Positions 46,370-57,740 are shown, numbered from the stretch's first letter. The stretch: DNA of 64,000 bases from Ceratopteris richardii (GCA_020310875.1 MU260055.1:803001-867000), one strand, 5' to 3'. Numbers and translations are program-made. Notes: a model not told the origin generated them from the letters alone.

Positions 46370-46703
46370 ATTTACCTTATATTTTCATTTAGTCAATACC
46401 CATTTGTTTAGACATTTATCCTATTACTAAACCCTTACATTTGTATTAGAGTTATTGATTTGAGTCATTAGCTTATCAATTCATTTGTTCAAGCAGATTT
46501 AGCATCAATATTATTTCCCATTGATTTCTTTGATGTCTTCTGAGTTATTCCATAAAGTCTGAGTACAGTAATATTGAAAACACTGAGAAAGCAACCGAAA
46601 GCCCTAAGCATACCTAGAAGCACCCTACGTGCAGTCATACGGTTAGGTCAGCGTGATTCTTTTGGATGAACGTCAGCCTACCTTCACACTCCTCTACGAT
46701 AAC

Positions 46704-46721
46704 TTTGGTGAACCCGACGTG
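46704..46721 (+). other. Putative primer binding site of H
   Basis: TTTGGTGAACCCGACGTG follows the LTR end by two bases. It is absent after the 3' LTR, so it is internal. The tRNA it would match is not identified. Confidence 0.45.
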
Positions 46722-47893
46722 AAGCATGACGATCGTGTGCCTAGGACTTACGTTGTATGTTTAGTTTTAACTTAAATTTTTAATTTCATTTTCTTCTTGA
46801 ATGCAGGAAACTTGAAGATTGAAGTTGTGACAAAACGTGAAGAGTTTGCTATCTCCTTTTTTCCCTTGGTGAGCACCTCCACGAGAAGAAGGATTTCCAA
46901 CTGGTGGAGTTTCGTCGCTTCAAACCCCCCTCATCAACATTCAAGAGAATCAAGACATAGTCATAGTCATTTTAGTTTTGTGTTTAAGATTGTTTTAACA
47001 TTTACTTTCGAACCTCTTCAGCAAAGATATCATCAAGTAAGGTGTTTTAAGTTCTTTATTTTTTAGTTTACACACATCACTTAAAAAGAAAGTTGTTTTC
47101 ATCTGCACTTAAGATTTAAGCACTTTTATATTAGCATTAAAAAAAAAAGTATTTAAATCTTTCTTTTGTATTTAGGAAAGATAAATTTTACTTAAAGCAT
47201 TTAAATATTTGCATTGTAGAAAAGTTATTTTTTGAATCATCATTAAAAAGAAAAACATTTTAAGTTTTGAAAAAGAAAGATTGATTGCTTTATTTTCATT
47301 GCATAAAAAGAAAGCTTATAGCATAAAAATAGTGTAAATTTAGGTTTCTTTTGACTTATAGTTAATGTTTTTTATTTTTTCAAAGAAATTAATTTTAAAG
47401 AAATTAATCGTAAACTAAAAGACTTAATCAAGAAAAACTATTTTATAAAAATTATCTTATTAAAAAAAAAACCTTTAAAATTGAAAAAGTCTGAAACATT
47501 TAAAATCTCTAAAAAACTTAAATTCAAAAAGAGTAATTAAAAGATAAGTCAAAATTTAGGTTTTTGAAATAAAAAACAAGAAAGAAATATATTTTAGGAA
47601 CAGAAGATTATAATTAGTAAAGCCTAGGACTAGGGTAAAGCCATTCCTGGCTTTATCAACTAGCGATAGATTTAGGCAATTTAGAGAGCAATTAGATCTG
47701 GCTATTAGGGAACTTCTTCTTCATTCGAAGCATTATCAAGAACGTAAGATGGAGGAGATGTTCAAGAACATGATGATAGAAAAGCAAGGGACACGTACAG
47801 TCCAAGCTATTCTAGACTCAGGTACATCCGATCGGAACCAAATTCCAGGTATTTATATTTGAATTTTCTTGGTTTTCACATAGTTAAACGAAA
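46722..47893 (+). other. Leader of H
   Basis: AT-rich, mostly non-coding. A short open stretch at about 47617-47860 reads FRQFREQLDLAIRELLLHSK and could be a Gag N-terminal piece. A GT...AG pair with intron-like composition (CAG/GTATTT and TTTTCACATAG) lies between it and the main ORF. I only note this. Confidence 0.4.
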
Positions 47894-49045
47894 ATGAAAT
47901 CTAATGTAGAGAACCTTCTGCCTGATATGGAATCACGATTAGTTTCCTCTATAGATTTAAAGTTGAATTCTAAGTTTGAATCCTTAAACTCGTTTCTTTC
48001 AATCTTAACTACAGTAGTATCTGATTTTAATGCAACACTTAAGTCAATAGATACTCAATTTGATGATGAGTTTAGGAATTTAGAAGGAATTCTTCATTAT
48101 GAACTATCGAATTTAAATAAAAATATGGAAACATTAGCAAATCATGTAAAAGAAATTTCATCATTCAAAACTATTGGTCATGACATTGCAAGTTTAAAAG
48201 AGAACATTGAAAGGTTAAACAATCAAACACAAGAAAGTGCTACATGTGAATGCAAAGATAAATATCATGTACAAGTTCAAAGTAGATCTATATATTCTAT
48301 TGACCAAAAACCTTTACCCGATCATAGAAGAGTCGTTCCTAGACCAAAGAGAACTGTAAGATGCTTCTGGTGTGACCAACTAGTTCATACTTATGGAAAT
48401 TGTATGGCCTATGAGAAAGCATGTAGCCAACAATTGGTACTAGAAAGTGAACAAAAAATATGTGATTATCAAACACAATTACCTTTGAGATTAAACTTAG
48501 GTAGAGGAGGGATGATAGACTATTTTGACCAAACAAAATTTAGTCCTAAAACCAAACTTCAAAAACAATGGAAACCTAGGAGTCATAATGAGAAAAGCAA
48601 TGTATGTCAATTACATTCTCTAAACACCAAGATTGTGACTAAATGTGAATGCTTGGACAATGATCAAAACCTTCTTAAACCTAAATCTATGAGTAACATT
48701 GATATTCAAACTACATCTAAGGATCAAGATACATTGAAACAGATTAGGAAAGAAGAAGATGTCAGGATAAAAGATGATGAAAATGAACAATCAATTAATG
48801 GAAATGAAGACATATATGTGGATAAAACAGAACCTAAAGTCAAAGAAAATGACAATAAATGTGATCAAAATAAAACTGATAAAAGAATAGTACAAACATC
48901 TGAAGATCAAAATCTTCAAATTCAATTAGAACATGACAAGAAGATGGAAAAATGGATACAAGAAGCCATATGGAAAATTGAAAATAATATTAAAAATTCA
49001 TCTAAAGTTAAGAAAAAGGAGAAGAATTTACGAGAAATAGTTTGA
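47894..49045 (+). CDS. Gag-like protein of H, 383 aa
   Basis: An intact frame with three parts. Residues 1-115 are helical with heptad patterning (LDSFLSIL-like, KNMETLANHVKEISSFK, IASLKENIERLNNQTQE), a likely oligomerisation coiled coil. Residues ~155-175 hold a zinc knuckle CFWCDQLVHTYGNC (C-x2-C-x4-H-x4-C) set in basic flanks (RRVVPRPKRTVR), the nucleocapsid signature. Residues ~240-383 are Lys/Asp/Glu/Asn-rich and probably disordered. The ATG is the first in frame after an upstream stop. No protease or pol follows. It would bind and package the element's RNA; mobilisation would need enzymes from elsewhere. The family is unrecognised beyond the knuckle. Confidence 0.75.
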   Translation: MKSNVENLLPDMESRLVSSIDLKLNSKFESLNSFLSILTTVVSDFNATLKSIDTQFDDEFRNLEGILHYELSNLNKNMETLANHVKEISSFKTIGHDIASLKENIERLNNQTQESATCECKDKYHVQVQSRSIYSIDQKPLPDHRRVVPRPKRTVRCFWCDQLVHTYGNCMAYEKACSQQLVLESEQKICDYQTQLPLRLNLGRGGMIDYFDQTKFSPKTKLQKQWKPRSHNEKSNVCQLHSLNTKIVTKCECLDNDQNLLKPKSMSNIDIQTTSKDQDTLKQIRKEEDVRIKDDENEQSINGNEDIYVDKTEPKVKENDNKCDQNKTDKRIVQTSEDQNLQIQLEHDKKMEKWIQEAIWKIENNIKNSSKVKKKEKNLREIV

Positions 49046-50779
49046 TTATAATGAAATTGTTTATTGAAGAAAACTTTATTGCTTGCTGCATAAATGTTGT
49101 TTTCCTAAAGTTGAGAAACATATACCTAAATTGTTTTGTTTAATGAAGATTTTATGCTTGGAAATGTTAGTTAAAAGCTTATGATAAACTTTACATTATG
49201 ATTTGCTTAACCAAAAGAATACAAAAGATACGATCTCGGGAGTTTTATCTCTCCCTAAACAAAAGATAATTACGAGCTTATCAAAATGATGTTACTAAAC
49301 TTATGATGAACTTATGATTTTTCATTCTTTCACAATTACGAAGAAATCTAGTACGATGAACAATTATGAAGAACAGTACTATAATGAAATGATGAATATT
49401 TTGATCAAAATGATTTTGTTTTCAACAAATATGATGGGTATATTATACTATGAACATTATGATTTTTTCTGAAATTTATGAACTTTGTTACATAGGTTGA
49501 AAAACCTATTGTAAAAATTAAGAATGCATTATTTATGACAATTATAACCACTATGAATTTCTTATGATGAAATTTGTGACATGATGAAGATGAATCTGAT
49601 AGAATATATGAAATTATATTTGTAAGATAAATGATAATGAATATTACTTGTTTTGTATCTTCTGCTTTATGAGTACTTACAGGAATTGACGATGAGTTAT
49701 GAAATTGCAAGTTAAATGATAATGAAGATTACTTGTTTTGTAGTTTCTACTTTATGATTGCTTACAGGTCCTGAAGATGAATTGATCAAAGCAATTGGAG
49801 ATGTTATGCCAAAAGTTTTGATGAACTTAAAGAGATCTAAAGATGGAGTCAATATAGATCAGGTGAAAAAGTTCTAAACCTGATTTATGTTTTAATTTAT
49901 TATGAAAGTTCATGCATTATCATAATTAGAATTGTACATTCTTCAGATAGGTTAAGAAACCTCTTAAAATTATGAACAGTAGAACTTACGCTGAAGTAGG
50001 GATGTGCTTGAAGAGAAGATAGGGATTAGAGACCTATGGTTGTCATATGGATAGTTGAAGGAACCCTTAACTTGCAACTCCTAGTAGAAGTAGGCTTGTT
50101 TTATATAGGTAAGCTTCCTTAAATCTGACCCATTTAGCTAAAGAGATCCTAGTTCCTGCTTTAGCTTACCTCTAGATCATTTGCTCTGATTAGGGGTTAA
50201 GCCTTTCCCCTTCATCAAAAAAGTTGCGAAGAAAAATTGAAAGCAGTACATTAATGGTTGCAGTATATGAAAAAAGGAACAATGACAAAAAAGAAAAAAA
50301 TTATGATTAAAAAATGGAGATAAAAGAAAAATCAAATAAATCGATTGTGATCTCGAAATCACTTCTGAATTGAAAAGCGGGCTATATAAGGCGGATGTAT
50401 GCTAGAGGGGAGTTAGTTTTTTGTATCTTAATGGCAAATGGTTAGGAGATGAGGATAGAAGGCCTATATAACATATGCTTTACTTATGAACAGAGTTAAT
50501 AGAAGAGTTAGTACGAACACTATTTGAATGACTTCTATAGTTTCCTTCTAAAACCTGTTTTCTGACTCATGCATTGAACGAAAAGGTTTAAATTCAAGTT
50601 TACATAATTTTATAAGTTTTCTTTGCTATTTGAAGATGTACTAATGATAGAAGCATTTTTTATATATAAAGACTATTTGCATTTGAGTCATAAATAAGTT
50701 TCAAAAGAATTTGATATTGCTTTCTATGATCTACAGGTTTGGCCCACCGAGGACGATGTGCAGGATTGGCCAAGGCGAA
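49046..50779 (+). other. 3' non-coding region of H
   Basis: 1.7 kb, AT-rich, no pol remnant. GATGAA/TATGAT words recur, and there is an imperfect direct repeat (49628-49682 and 49713-49767) in which both copies end CTTACAG. It ends with a GGATTGGCCAAGGCGAA stretch instead of a clean purine run just before the 3' LTR. Confidence 0.6.
49628..49767. repeat. Two 55-bp direct repeats, 85 bp apart, in H
   Basis: AAATGATAATGA(A/G)... to CTTACAG, 49628-49682 and 49713-49767, differing at a handful of positions. Confidence 0.8.
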
Positions 50780-51540
50780 TGTCGGAAAGATTTCAACCTT
50801 TCCGTTGATGACCAGAGAAAATGAAAACAACTTTATTGGTGAACTCAAACCTTTTATATCATTGTTGATTAGTTGTTCTGGATTGGAATTAACCACTTTG
50901 AAAGTGTTTGCAGGTACAAATGATGATGAAGATTCTATATTCATATTAGGGTTTACCCTAATTTTACATTTAATGAGTTTTATGTTCATACATTCAAGAA
51001 TTATGGGTATTCAATCCTAGGGTTTCTTGAATTCATGTGTTGTTTATGACATTTGAGTTAATGTTAAAGATTCAAATGAATTTTAATGGGTTAACAGGGG
51101 TTTCCAAAGGGTTTCAAGTAGGTTTTCAAGGGTTGAATTGAAATTTAAGGGTTAAAGTAACATGTATTTAATTAAATTAATAGTTAAAATGAATATTTAT
51201 GTATTAAAAATTAAAATATGAATTAAGTAATTAATTTACTCATGTGTGTGCATTTAAATATTAAGGTTCTAATATATTAATTTCTTAACCTAAGCTTAAT
51301 TTGTAAAGTAGAAACCAAAAGAGTGGTAAGCTGAGGATCTGTGTGTGTATATATATGAGTATGTTCTGCTAGTTTGTCCTAATGTTTTTTTCAGGTAGAT
51401 TTCTTCTTTCTCTTTTTGATTTGTTTTTCTTCATCTCTATGTCTGTGCATCTCATCGTAGAGAGAGAAAGGGTTTTATTTAGCTTGTGCGAGAACTGCAA
51501 ATTCTTTGGAGACTGAAGCTAACCTCAGAGAGCAAGGAAG

Positions 51541-51636
51541 ATGAAGATCGTCGATGCCTACCTGCTGGCGCTGCTCGGGGGAAATATGTCTCCTTGTGCA
51601 GATGACGTCAAGTTCATCCTCGAATCTAAACATTGA
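51541..51636 (+). pseudogene. Captured P2 fragment, 3' LTR copy
   Basis: Same 31-codon frame as 45241-45336, starting MKIVDAYLLALLGGN and containing SPCADDVKFILES. The copies differ at about eight of 96 positions, six of which change a residue; this looks like neutral drift rather than selection on the peptide. This copy keeps the GGN of authentic P2 where the other does not. Confidence 0.85.
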
Positions 51637-52664
51637 AGATTAATGAGCAATTGAAGTGCAGTGAAGTGAAGTGAAGTGACAGATTGAATATCCGAATGTT
51701 TTTTTCAGAAACATTGAAGATTAATGAGCAATTGAAGTGCAGTGAAGTGAAGTGAAGTGAAGTGGCAGATTGAATATCCTAATGTTTTTTTTCAAAAACA
51801 TTGAAGATTAATAAGCAACTGAAGTGCAGTGAAGTGAAGTGAAGTGAGAGATTGAATATCCGAATGTTCTTTTCAGAACATTGAAGATTAATGAGCAATT
51901 GAAGTGCAGTGAAGTGAAGTGAAGTGATAGATTGAATATCCTAATGTTTTTTTTTAGAAACATTGAAGATTAATGAGCAATTGAAGTGCAGTGAAGTGAC
52001 ATATTGAATATCCGAATGTTTTTTTCAGAAACATTGAAGATTAATGAGCAAGTGAAGTGCAGTGAAGTGAAGTGAAGTGACAGATTGAATATCCTAATGT
52101 TTTTTTTCAGAAACATTGAAGATTAATGAGCAATTGAAGTGCAGTGAAGTGAAGTGAAGTGATAGATTGAATATCCGAATGTTTTTTTCAGAAACATTGA
52201 AGATTAATGAGCAATTGAAGTGCAGTGAAGTGAAGTGAAGTGACAGATTGAATATCCTAATGTTTTCTTTTAGAAACATTGAAGATTAATGAGCAATTGA
52301 AGTGCAGTGAAGTGAAGTGAAGTGACAAATTGAATATCCGAATGTTTTTTTTAGAAACATTGAAGATTAATGAGCAATTGAAGTGCAGTGAAGTGAAGTG
52401 AAGTGACAGATTGAATATCCTAATGTTTTTTTTCAGAAACATTGAAGATTAATGAGCAATTGAAGTGCGGTGAAGTGAAGTGAAGTGACAGATTGAATAT
52501 CCGAATGTTTTTTTCAGAAACATTGAAGATTAATGAGCAATTGAAGTGCAGTGAAGTGAAGTGAAGTGACAAATTGAATATCCTAATGTTTTCTTCAAAA
52601 ACATTAAAGATTAAAGAGCAATTGAAGTAAAGTGAAGTGAAGTGAAGTGACAGATTGAAGATCC
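51628..52664. repeat. Tandem array in the H 3' LTR
   Basis: About 13 monomers of the same type as 45328-46369, with the same alternation of CCGAATG and CCTAATG. Some monomers are shortened or lengthened by GTGAA units. Confidence 0.95.
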
Positions 52665-52997
52665 ATTTACCTTATATTTTCATTTAGTCAATTACCCATT
52701 TGTTTAGACATTTATCCTATTACTAAACCCTTACATTTGTATTAGAGTTATTGATTTGAGCCATTAACTTATCAATTCATTTGTTCAAGCAGATTTAGCA
52801 TCAATATTATTTCCCATTGATTTCTTTGATGTCTTCTGAGTTATTCCATAAAGTCTGAGTACAGTAATATTGAAAACACTAAGAAAGCAACCGAAAGCCC
52901 TAAGCATACCTAGAAGCACCCTGCATGCAGTCATACGGTTAGGTCAGCGTGATTCTTTTGGATGAACGTCAGCCTACCTTCACACCCCTCTACGACA

Positions 52998-53001
52998 ACG
53001 T
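52998..53001. repeat. Target-site duplication of H, right copy
   Basis: ACGT, identical to 44171-44174. Confidence 0.85.
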
Positions 53002-53029
53002 GGTGGTTGTAATCGTAGTCTTGTTGCAT

Positions 53030-54640
53030 CGGACTACTAGATATTCTCCTCAACTGAATGGAATTATAGAGAGAAGAAATAAGACCCTAGTTGGATCAAC
53101 AAGAACCATGTTTGACGAGAAGAAGCTACCACAATACCTATGGGAAAAAAGCAATCTCAACTACTATGTATCTAGTAAATAGATGTCCATCCAAATATCT
53201 TCAAGATATGACCCTTTATGAAGCTTGAAATGCTAGAAAACGAAGTCTAGGTCATTGCAAGGTATTTGGTTGTTTAGCTTTTCTACATATACCTTCACAA
53301 ATCAGAGGTAAACTAGATAAAAGAGAAACCAGGGTAGTAATTCAATGGCTATGATTCAATTCGATTGGGCTATAAGTTCTATAATACATCCACAAAGCAA
53401 TTTACCACAAGGAGGGATGTTGTATTTGAAGAACATAGGTCATGGTATGATTAGGAAAAATAGAAGGTAAAATTACCTTATGATCTTGATTCTGATTTCC
53501 ATCCATTAGGTAGGAAGCATGTTACACAAGTACATGATTCAAGAAGTGAATTTGATGATGATCAGGATGAGAAGGAAAGAGACTATAAGATCTAGAAGTC
53601 AAGAGGAAAGGCCAAAATGGAAGAATGTGGGGAATGTTCGAAACACACTACTAGAAGATCAACAAGGGAGATAAAGAAACCTAAAAGGTATGGATATGAA
53701 TTTAGATTTGTAACAAAGCATTCTATTCATTTGGTCAAATATTAAATTTTAGAGGAACCTTCAACATATGAAGAAGCTAAGGGTAACCCTAATTGGGAGA
53801 AAGCCATGAAGGAGGAGATAGAAGCCTTGAAGGAAATGGACACATGGGAGGTAGTTCCAATGCAAAGAAATGAGAAGGTAATAGGTTACAGATGGTTCTA
53901 TATACGTTTAAAACAAATTTAGGTGGATCAATTTGCATGTAAAAATCTAGATAGGTTACAAAAGGATGTGCTCAAACTCAAGGCATAGACTATGAGAAAG
54001 CCTTCTCACCAATTGCCAAGATGACCACCATCGGGACATTGCTTAGTCTACGAGCTACAAGAATTGGAAGCTACTTCAACTTGATGTGAAGAATTCTTTC
54101 CTCAATGGGTGGATAAGTGAAGTGGTATACATGTCATAACCTCTAGGGTTTGAAAACTCTAATTATCCTTCTAATGTATGCAAGCAAAAAAAGGCATTAT
54201 ATGGATTAAAACTAGCTCCTAGAGCTTGGAATTTTTAAATTGGTAAGTTATCTACAAGATCAAGGTTTCAAGTCAAGCAATGTAGATCCTTTTTTGTTTA
54301 TTAAGAAGTTTCACAATGAAGTTATCTATTTTTGTGGATATGTAGATGAAATAATTCATGATAGGTGATGACTTGAATGGTATACAAAGGATAAAAAAGC
54401 ATATGGAAGAGGAGTTCAAAATCAGTGACCTAGGAGAGCTCATATTTGTCTTAGGTATGTAGACCATATACACAGATCAAGGAATGTACCTGACTCAAAT
54501 GAGATACATTCAAGATCTACTCTTAAAGTTCAAGATAGAGAATGCTAAACCTACAGGTAAACGATTAGAAATGAATCATAAAATTAGTGTTTGTGAAGAT
54601 GAGAAGATTGAAGACATTAAAGAAGTAATTTCTATAGGTG
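53030..54640 (+). pseudogene. J1: Copia integrase-RT remnant
   Basis: Plus-strand traces: integrase (YSPQLNGIIERRNKTLVGST), linker (NWEKAMKEEIEALKEMDTWE), RT (KNSFLNGWISEVVY-like, [15 protein letters not shown]-like) and IYLTQMRYIQDLLLKFKIEN. Close in type to element A. Many breaks. It starts directly at the end of L copy 2. Confidence 0.8.
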
Positions 54641-56020
54641 CCTTTGACATATTTTTGGAGGCAGTATGCTGATCAAACGGGTTTTCTTATCATGACTTAT
54701 GTACTTTAAAATCATCTTTATTTGCTTAGAACCTACTTTTGCATAAGAAAATCATGTTTCAATTTCCAAAACAAAAACATTAAAATAAAAACAAAAAAGA
54801 GTTTCAAAGGAATCTTGATACACTTTTATTTGACTTTGCAGGTTGTCCCATCGGGACGATATGTAGGTTTAGTGGGAGCAAATGTCGGGATGAAATCCCT
54901 CTAGGATTGTGTGCAAGACTTTTTCAAAATTTTAACTTTTATGTTGGCCGTGATCTGATGAGTTGTGTAGAGGAACAAGAAAAGAGTTGTGTTGATGAAT
55001 TTTCTGATTGAATGGGTGATTAGAAACACTTTATTTGTACATTAAACTTGTATATCTACTCATATAAAGCCATTTACTCCTTAAAACCCAAAACCTTGAT
55101 TCTATTCTAGACCTAACCCTTTGAAAACCCACCTTCTATATTGAAAACCCTTAAGAAACCATGTAAACTCTACACTTAGAAACCTCAATATTCTAGAAAT
55201 TTTGACTTCAAACCCTAATGAGAGACCCTAGAACCCTTGAGTTTAGAAACCATACGTAAATAACATCAAACCTATGAAATTGAGTTTCTAACCATGGTTT
55301 TCAACCCGTTGCATGTATATTTAACCACTTTTTTTATGCCACTAACCCCATCAATTAAAAAACCTAAGTTTTCCCAAGTAAAAACCCAAATTAGGAACTT
55401 TAGGAACGCATTTTTCCCCACTCTAACCCTTTATTTAATTAAAATCTTTATACATATGTTTGAGGAGGAACAAAACCTTAGTAAAAAATAAAAAGGAAAA
55501 TAAGAAAATGAAAATTAAAAATAGACACATAATGGAAAAAGAGAAAATCAAAATACAAAGGAAAGATTGCATTTCAAAGAATAGAAAAGAACAAAAAGAA
55601 TATATTCTAAAACTGGAATGGGAAAAATAGAAGGATGTAAAGATATAGAAAAATAACCTTGGGGAAACCTATAAATACATGTCTAGCCTTCATTAGGTTT
55701 TTCCCCATGATTTTCTTTGAGGTACTTTTGCTCCTCCTTCTTTACTTTTTCCCTACATGCTTTTCTTTGAGTAAGGGAGAGAGAGAGAGAGAGTCCCCTA
55801 CCTCTCTACCCTCTTCCTTCTAGTCCATGAATTCATCAAAAGTAGATAGAGAGCATGAGGAGGAGAGCATACCATCTCTCTATCAATCTTTCTCTTGGTC
55901 CAATTGAATCTATGACCTTCTACTCTTACAAACATAGAGTAAAAAAAGAAGAAGGTTGTTACATATGACAAATTCATAATAAGTTTTATTCTTTATTTTT
56001 CAATTGCAGATCTATTGGTA
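54640..56020 (+). mobile_element. Element I: LTR-type fragment between Copia remnants
   Basis: It contains GTGGGAGCAAA followed by TGTCGGGATGAAATCCC (from 54883), an arrangement like the H 3' LTR start (TGTCGGAAAG). A CCTATAAATAC TATA box lies near 55671, followed by a (GA)n run near 55773. No coding region. The right end near TTTCAATTGCAG is uncertain. Probably the 3' end of a non-autonomous element related in design to H. Confidence 0.45.
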
Positions 56021-56039
56021 GTGAATATAAAGCTGACTG

Positions 56040-56731
56040 CACATGAGGGACCAGATGTTGAACATATAACTTTGTATATATCCATTGTTGGATCTTTAAA
56101 CTATGCAACTCTTACTAGGCCGAACACCAAACATGTAGTACGAGTTCTCTAATAGTTTCTACAGACTCCCAAAGCACAACAGTTAATGGTAGCCAAGAGG
56201 GTTCTTTGATGCCTCTAGAGAACTATAAATGAAGTTTTATTCTATTCATATGATGAACATTTGTAAGTGGAGTCTTATTGTGATGCAGATTGGGCAGGCT
56301 TAAAGGATGATAGGAGTACGAGTGGCTATGTAGTCATGCTTGGAAACAAGACTATCTTTTGGAGCTCCAAGAAGGAGCGAACAATGGCCCTATATTCCAT
56401 TGATGCTGAATATAGATCCTTAGCCCTTATTACTTGTGAGTTTATGTGGTTGAAGAAGCTATTTAAGGACTTGAACTTGCCGATGAAACAGATTCTCATC
56501 ATGTGTGACAACATGAGTAGTGTACACCTCGCCTCAAATCTAGTTTTCCATGCTAGGTCCAAGCACATTGAAGTAAACTACCACTTCATCAGAGAGAAGG
56601 TGATTGCAAAGGAGTTCAAGGTGGAGCATCTGAGTACCAAAGATCAATTTCCATATATTTTTACAAAAGGATTGGAAGGAACAAAGAAGTTGAAATTCGA
56701 TAGAAGAATTGGTATGATAGATTTGAGCTAA
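56040..56731 (+). pseudogene. J2: Copia RNase H remnant
   Basis: IVGSLNYATLTRPN leads into a well-kept frame: SYCDADWAGLKDDRSTSGYV, KTIFWSSKKERTMAL, CDNMSSVHLASN, RSKHIEVNYHFIREKVIAKE. Standard Copia RNase H. Its first residues overlap the last ones of J1, so the two are probably not halves of one copy. Confidence 0.85.
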
Positions 56732-56746
56732 AGGCTTGAGGGGGAG

Positions 56747-57740
56747 TGTTACAAGTCAAGCATTAGTCCTCAAGTGGAAAAAATATATTTTTGGGATGTT
56801 TCAGTGTTCATATATTCTGGTGTTCATATGTTCTAATGTTCTAATGTTCATATTTTCCAATGCTCCAATGTTTAGACGTTCTGATGTTTGTTGCAATGTT
56901 TCTTTTGGTGTTCCATTCCGGTGTACGTGTTCTAAATATTTGCCTTAAACCTGACATAAAGTCACAAAGTCATGGATGAAAAGTGGATCTATCATTTAGA
57001 GGCTTCATAACACTAATTTCAGCTACCAAAAAGTTTCAACCACTTTCGGAAATGATAGATTTCCAAATCCAAATTAAGTGGTTGATTGAGAGATTCCTAC
57101 AAAATTCTAGGAACACTTTTTGACAGCTTATATATGTATGAATCCAAGTCCTGAGTGTATGCCCATGACCTCTACTATTTTTTTAGGTTATGTTATAGAG
57201 TAAGGAAGTTGCTACATGTAGCCCCCTTGCTTAGTTAGGTATTTTTCTTAGCTTATACTTCTCTATAGTTATCCATTTCTCACTGCCTCTATTTGTAGTG
57301 AGGTAGCTTCCAACACGATTTTGTTTTGGTTGTAACTCCTTATTTTGGTATCCATTTGAAGTGATTTTTCTTATGTTTTATTGCTCATAGAGTCTATTAA
57401 GTGTGGTATGAATTGAGTGATTTTCCTCTAAGTGAACTCAAAGTGAGGTTGTAAAAAATGAAGGTGTCTCTCTTCACATAGGTAGACAATAGCAAGGACA
57501 GTTAGTCTATCTTGTAGAGGTTCATTCTGCATGCTGGAGTATCAAGATCAAGTTTTGTAAAGTTCTATCCATAGCTAAGATTTTGTTATTTTATTTAGGA
57601 AATTCTTAGTACCTTTTGACATTTATATTTTGATTTAGAGCCAAAATAGTGACTCTAGGTCACTGTCGAAAACAACTTATGAGGGCCTACAACTTTCCAA
57701 AGTTGCAAAGGGGTGTTGATTCATCCCCCAACACCTTGGA
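56747..57740 (+). repeat. 3' LTR following J2 (end approximate)
   Basis: TTGAGGGGGAG purine tract, then TGTTACAAGTCAAGC. The front (56800-56910) has short degenerate GTTC(T)AATGTT repeats. The rear shares AAAATAG...GGGCCTAC blocks with the A and C LTRs and ends near CCCCCAACA. No second copy is in the window. Confidence 0.6.

Larger units (their letters stand above)
44175..46701 (+). repeat. 5' LTR of H
   Basis: TGTCGGAAAGATTTCAACC to CTCTACGATA. In order: a front part shared with 50780 onward, AT-rich DNA, TATA box (45047), a splice-acceptor-like site (45077-45094), a host P2 5' region and exon start (45241-45336), the tandem array (45328-46369), and a tail ending in ACGGTTAGGTCAGCGTG-type sequence. 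With the TATA box at 45047, everything after about 45080 should be transcribed. Confidence 0.9.
44175..52997 (+). mobile_element. Element H: gag-only LTR retrotransposon carrying a captured ribosomal P2 exon and a satellite array in its LTRs
   Basis: 8.8 kb with LTRs of about 2.53 and 2.22 kb, a 4-bp target duplication, a leader, one 383-codon Gag-like ORF, and a long non-coding 3' region. No protease, RT, RNase H or integrase motif is visible, so it would depend on another element's enzymes. It fits the type described as terminal-repeat retrotransposons with a GAG domain. The gag frame is open and the element looks whole for its type. LTR front parts differ by ~2.5% by eye; the length difference comes mainly from one block present in only one LTR. 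Confidence 0.85.
50780..52997 (+). repeat. 3' LTR of H
   Basis: TGTCGGAAAGATTTCAACC to CTCTACGACA; partner of 44175-46701 with the same order of parts, followed by the ACGT duplication. Confidence 0.9.
40690..53028 (+). mobile_element. Element L, copy 2: LTR retrotransposon 3' part, LTR split by H
   Basis: The plus-strand counterpart of 6389-9885: ~3 kb non-coding internal region (40690-43740), palindrome pair, purine tract AAGGGGGGAAGAA, then an LTR (43757-44174 plus 53002-53028) interrupted by H. Only the 3' LTR is present. Across the H insertion, GC-ACGT-GGTGGTTGTAATCG matches the uninterrupted GCATGTGGTGGTCGTAATCC of copy 1, which proves the two flanks belong together. Much older than H. 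Confidence 0.8.

Noticed and set aside
53030-56740. J1 and J2 as halves of one Copia element split by I
   Set aside because: The end of J1 and the start of J2 cover the same RT-RNase H residues with different sequence, so they look like separate copies.
34689-57740. R and J2 as 5' and 3' ends of one giant nested Copia element
   Set aside because: The LTR-like sequences at 34689-40171 and 56747-57740 do not resemble each other enough by eye to be a pair.
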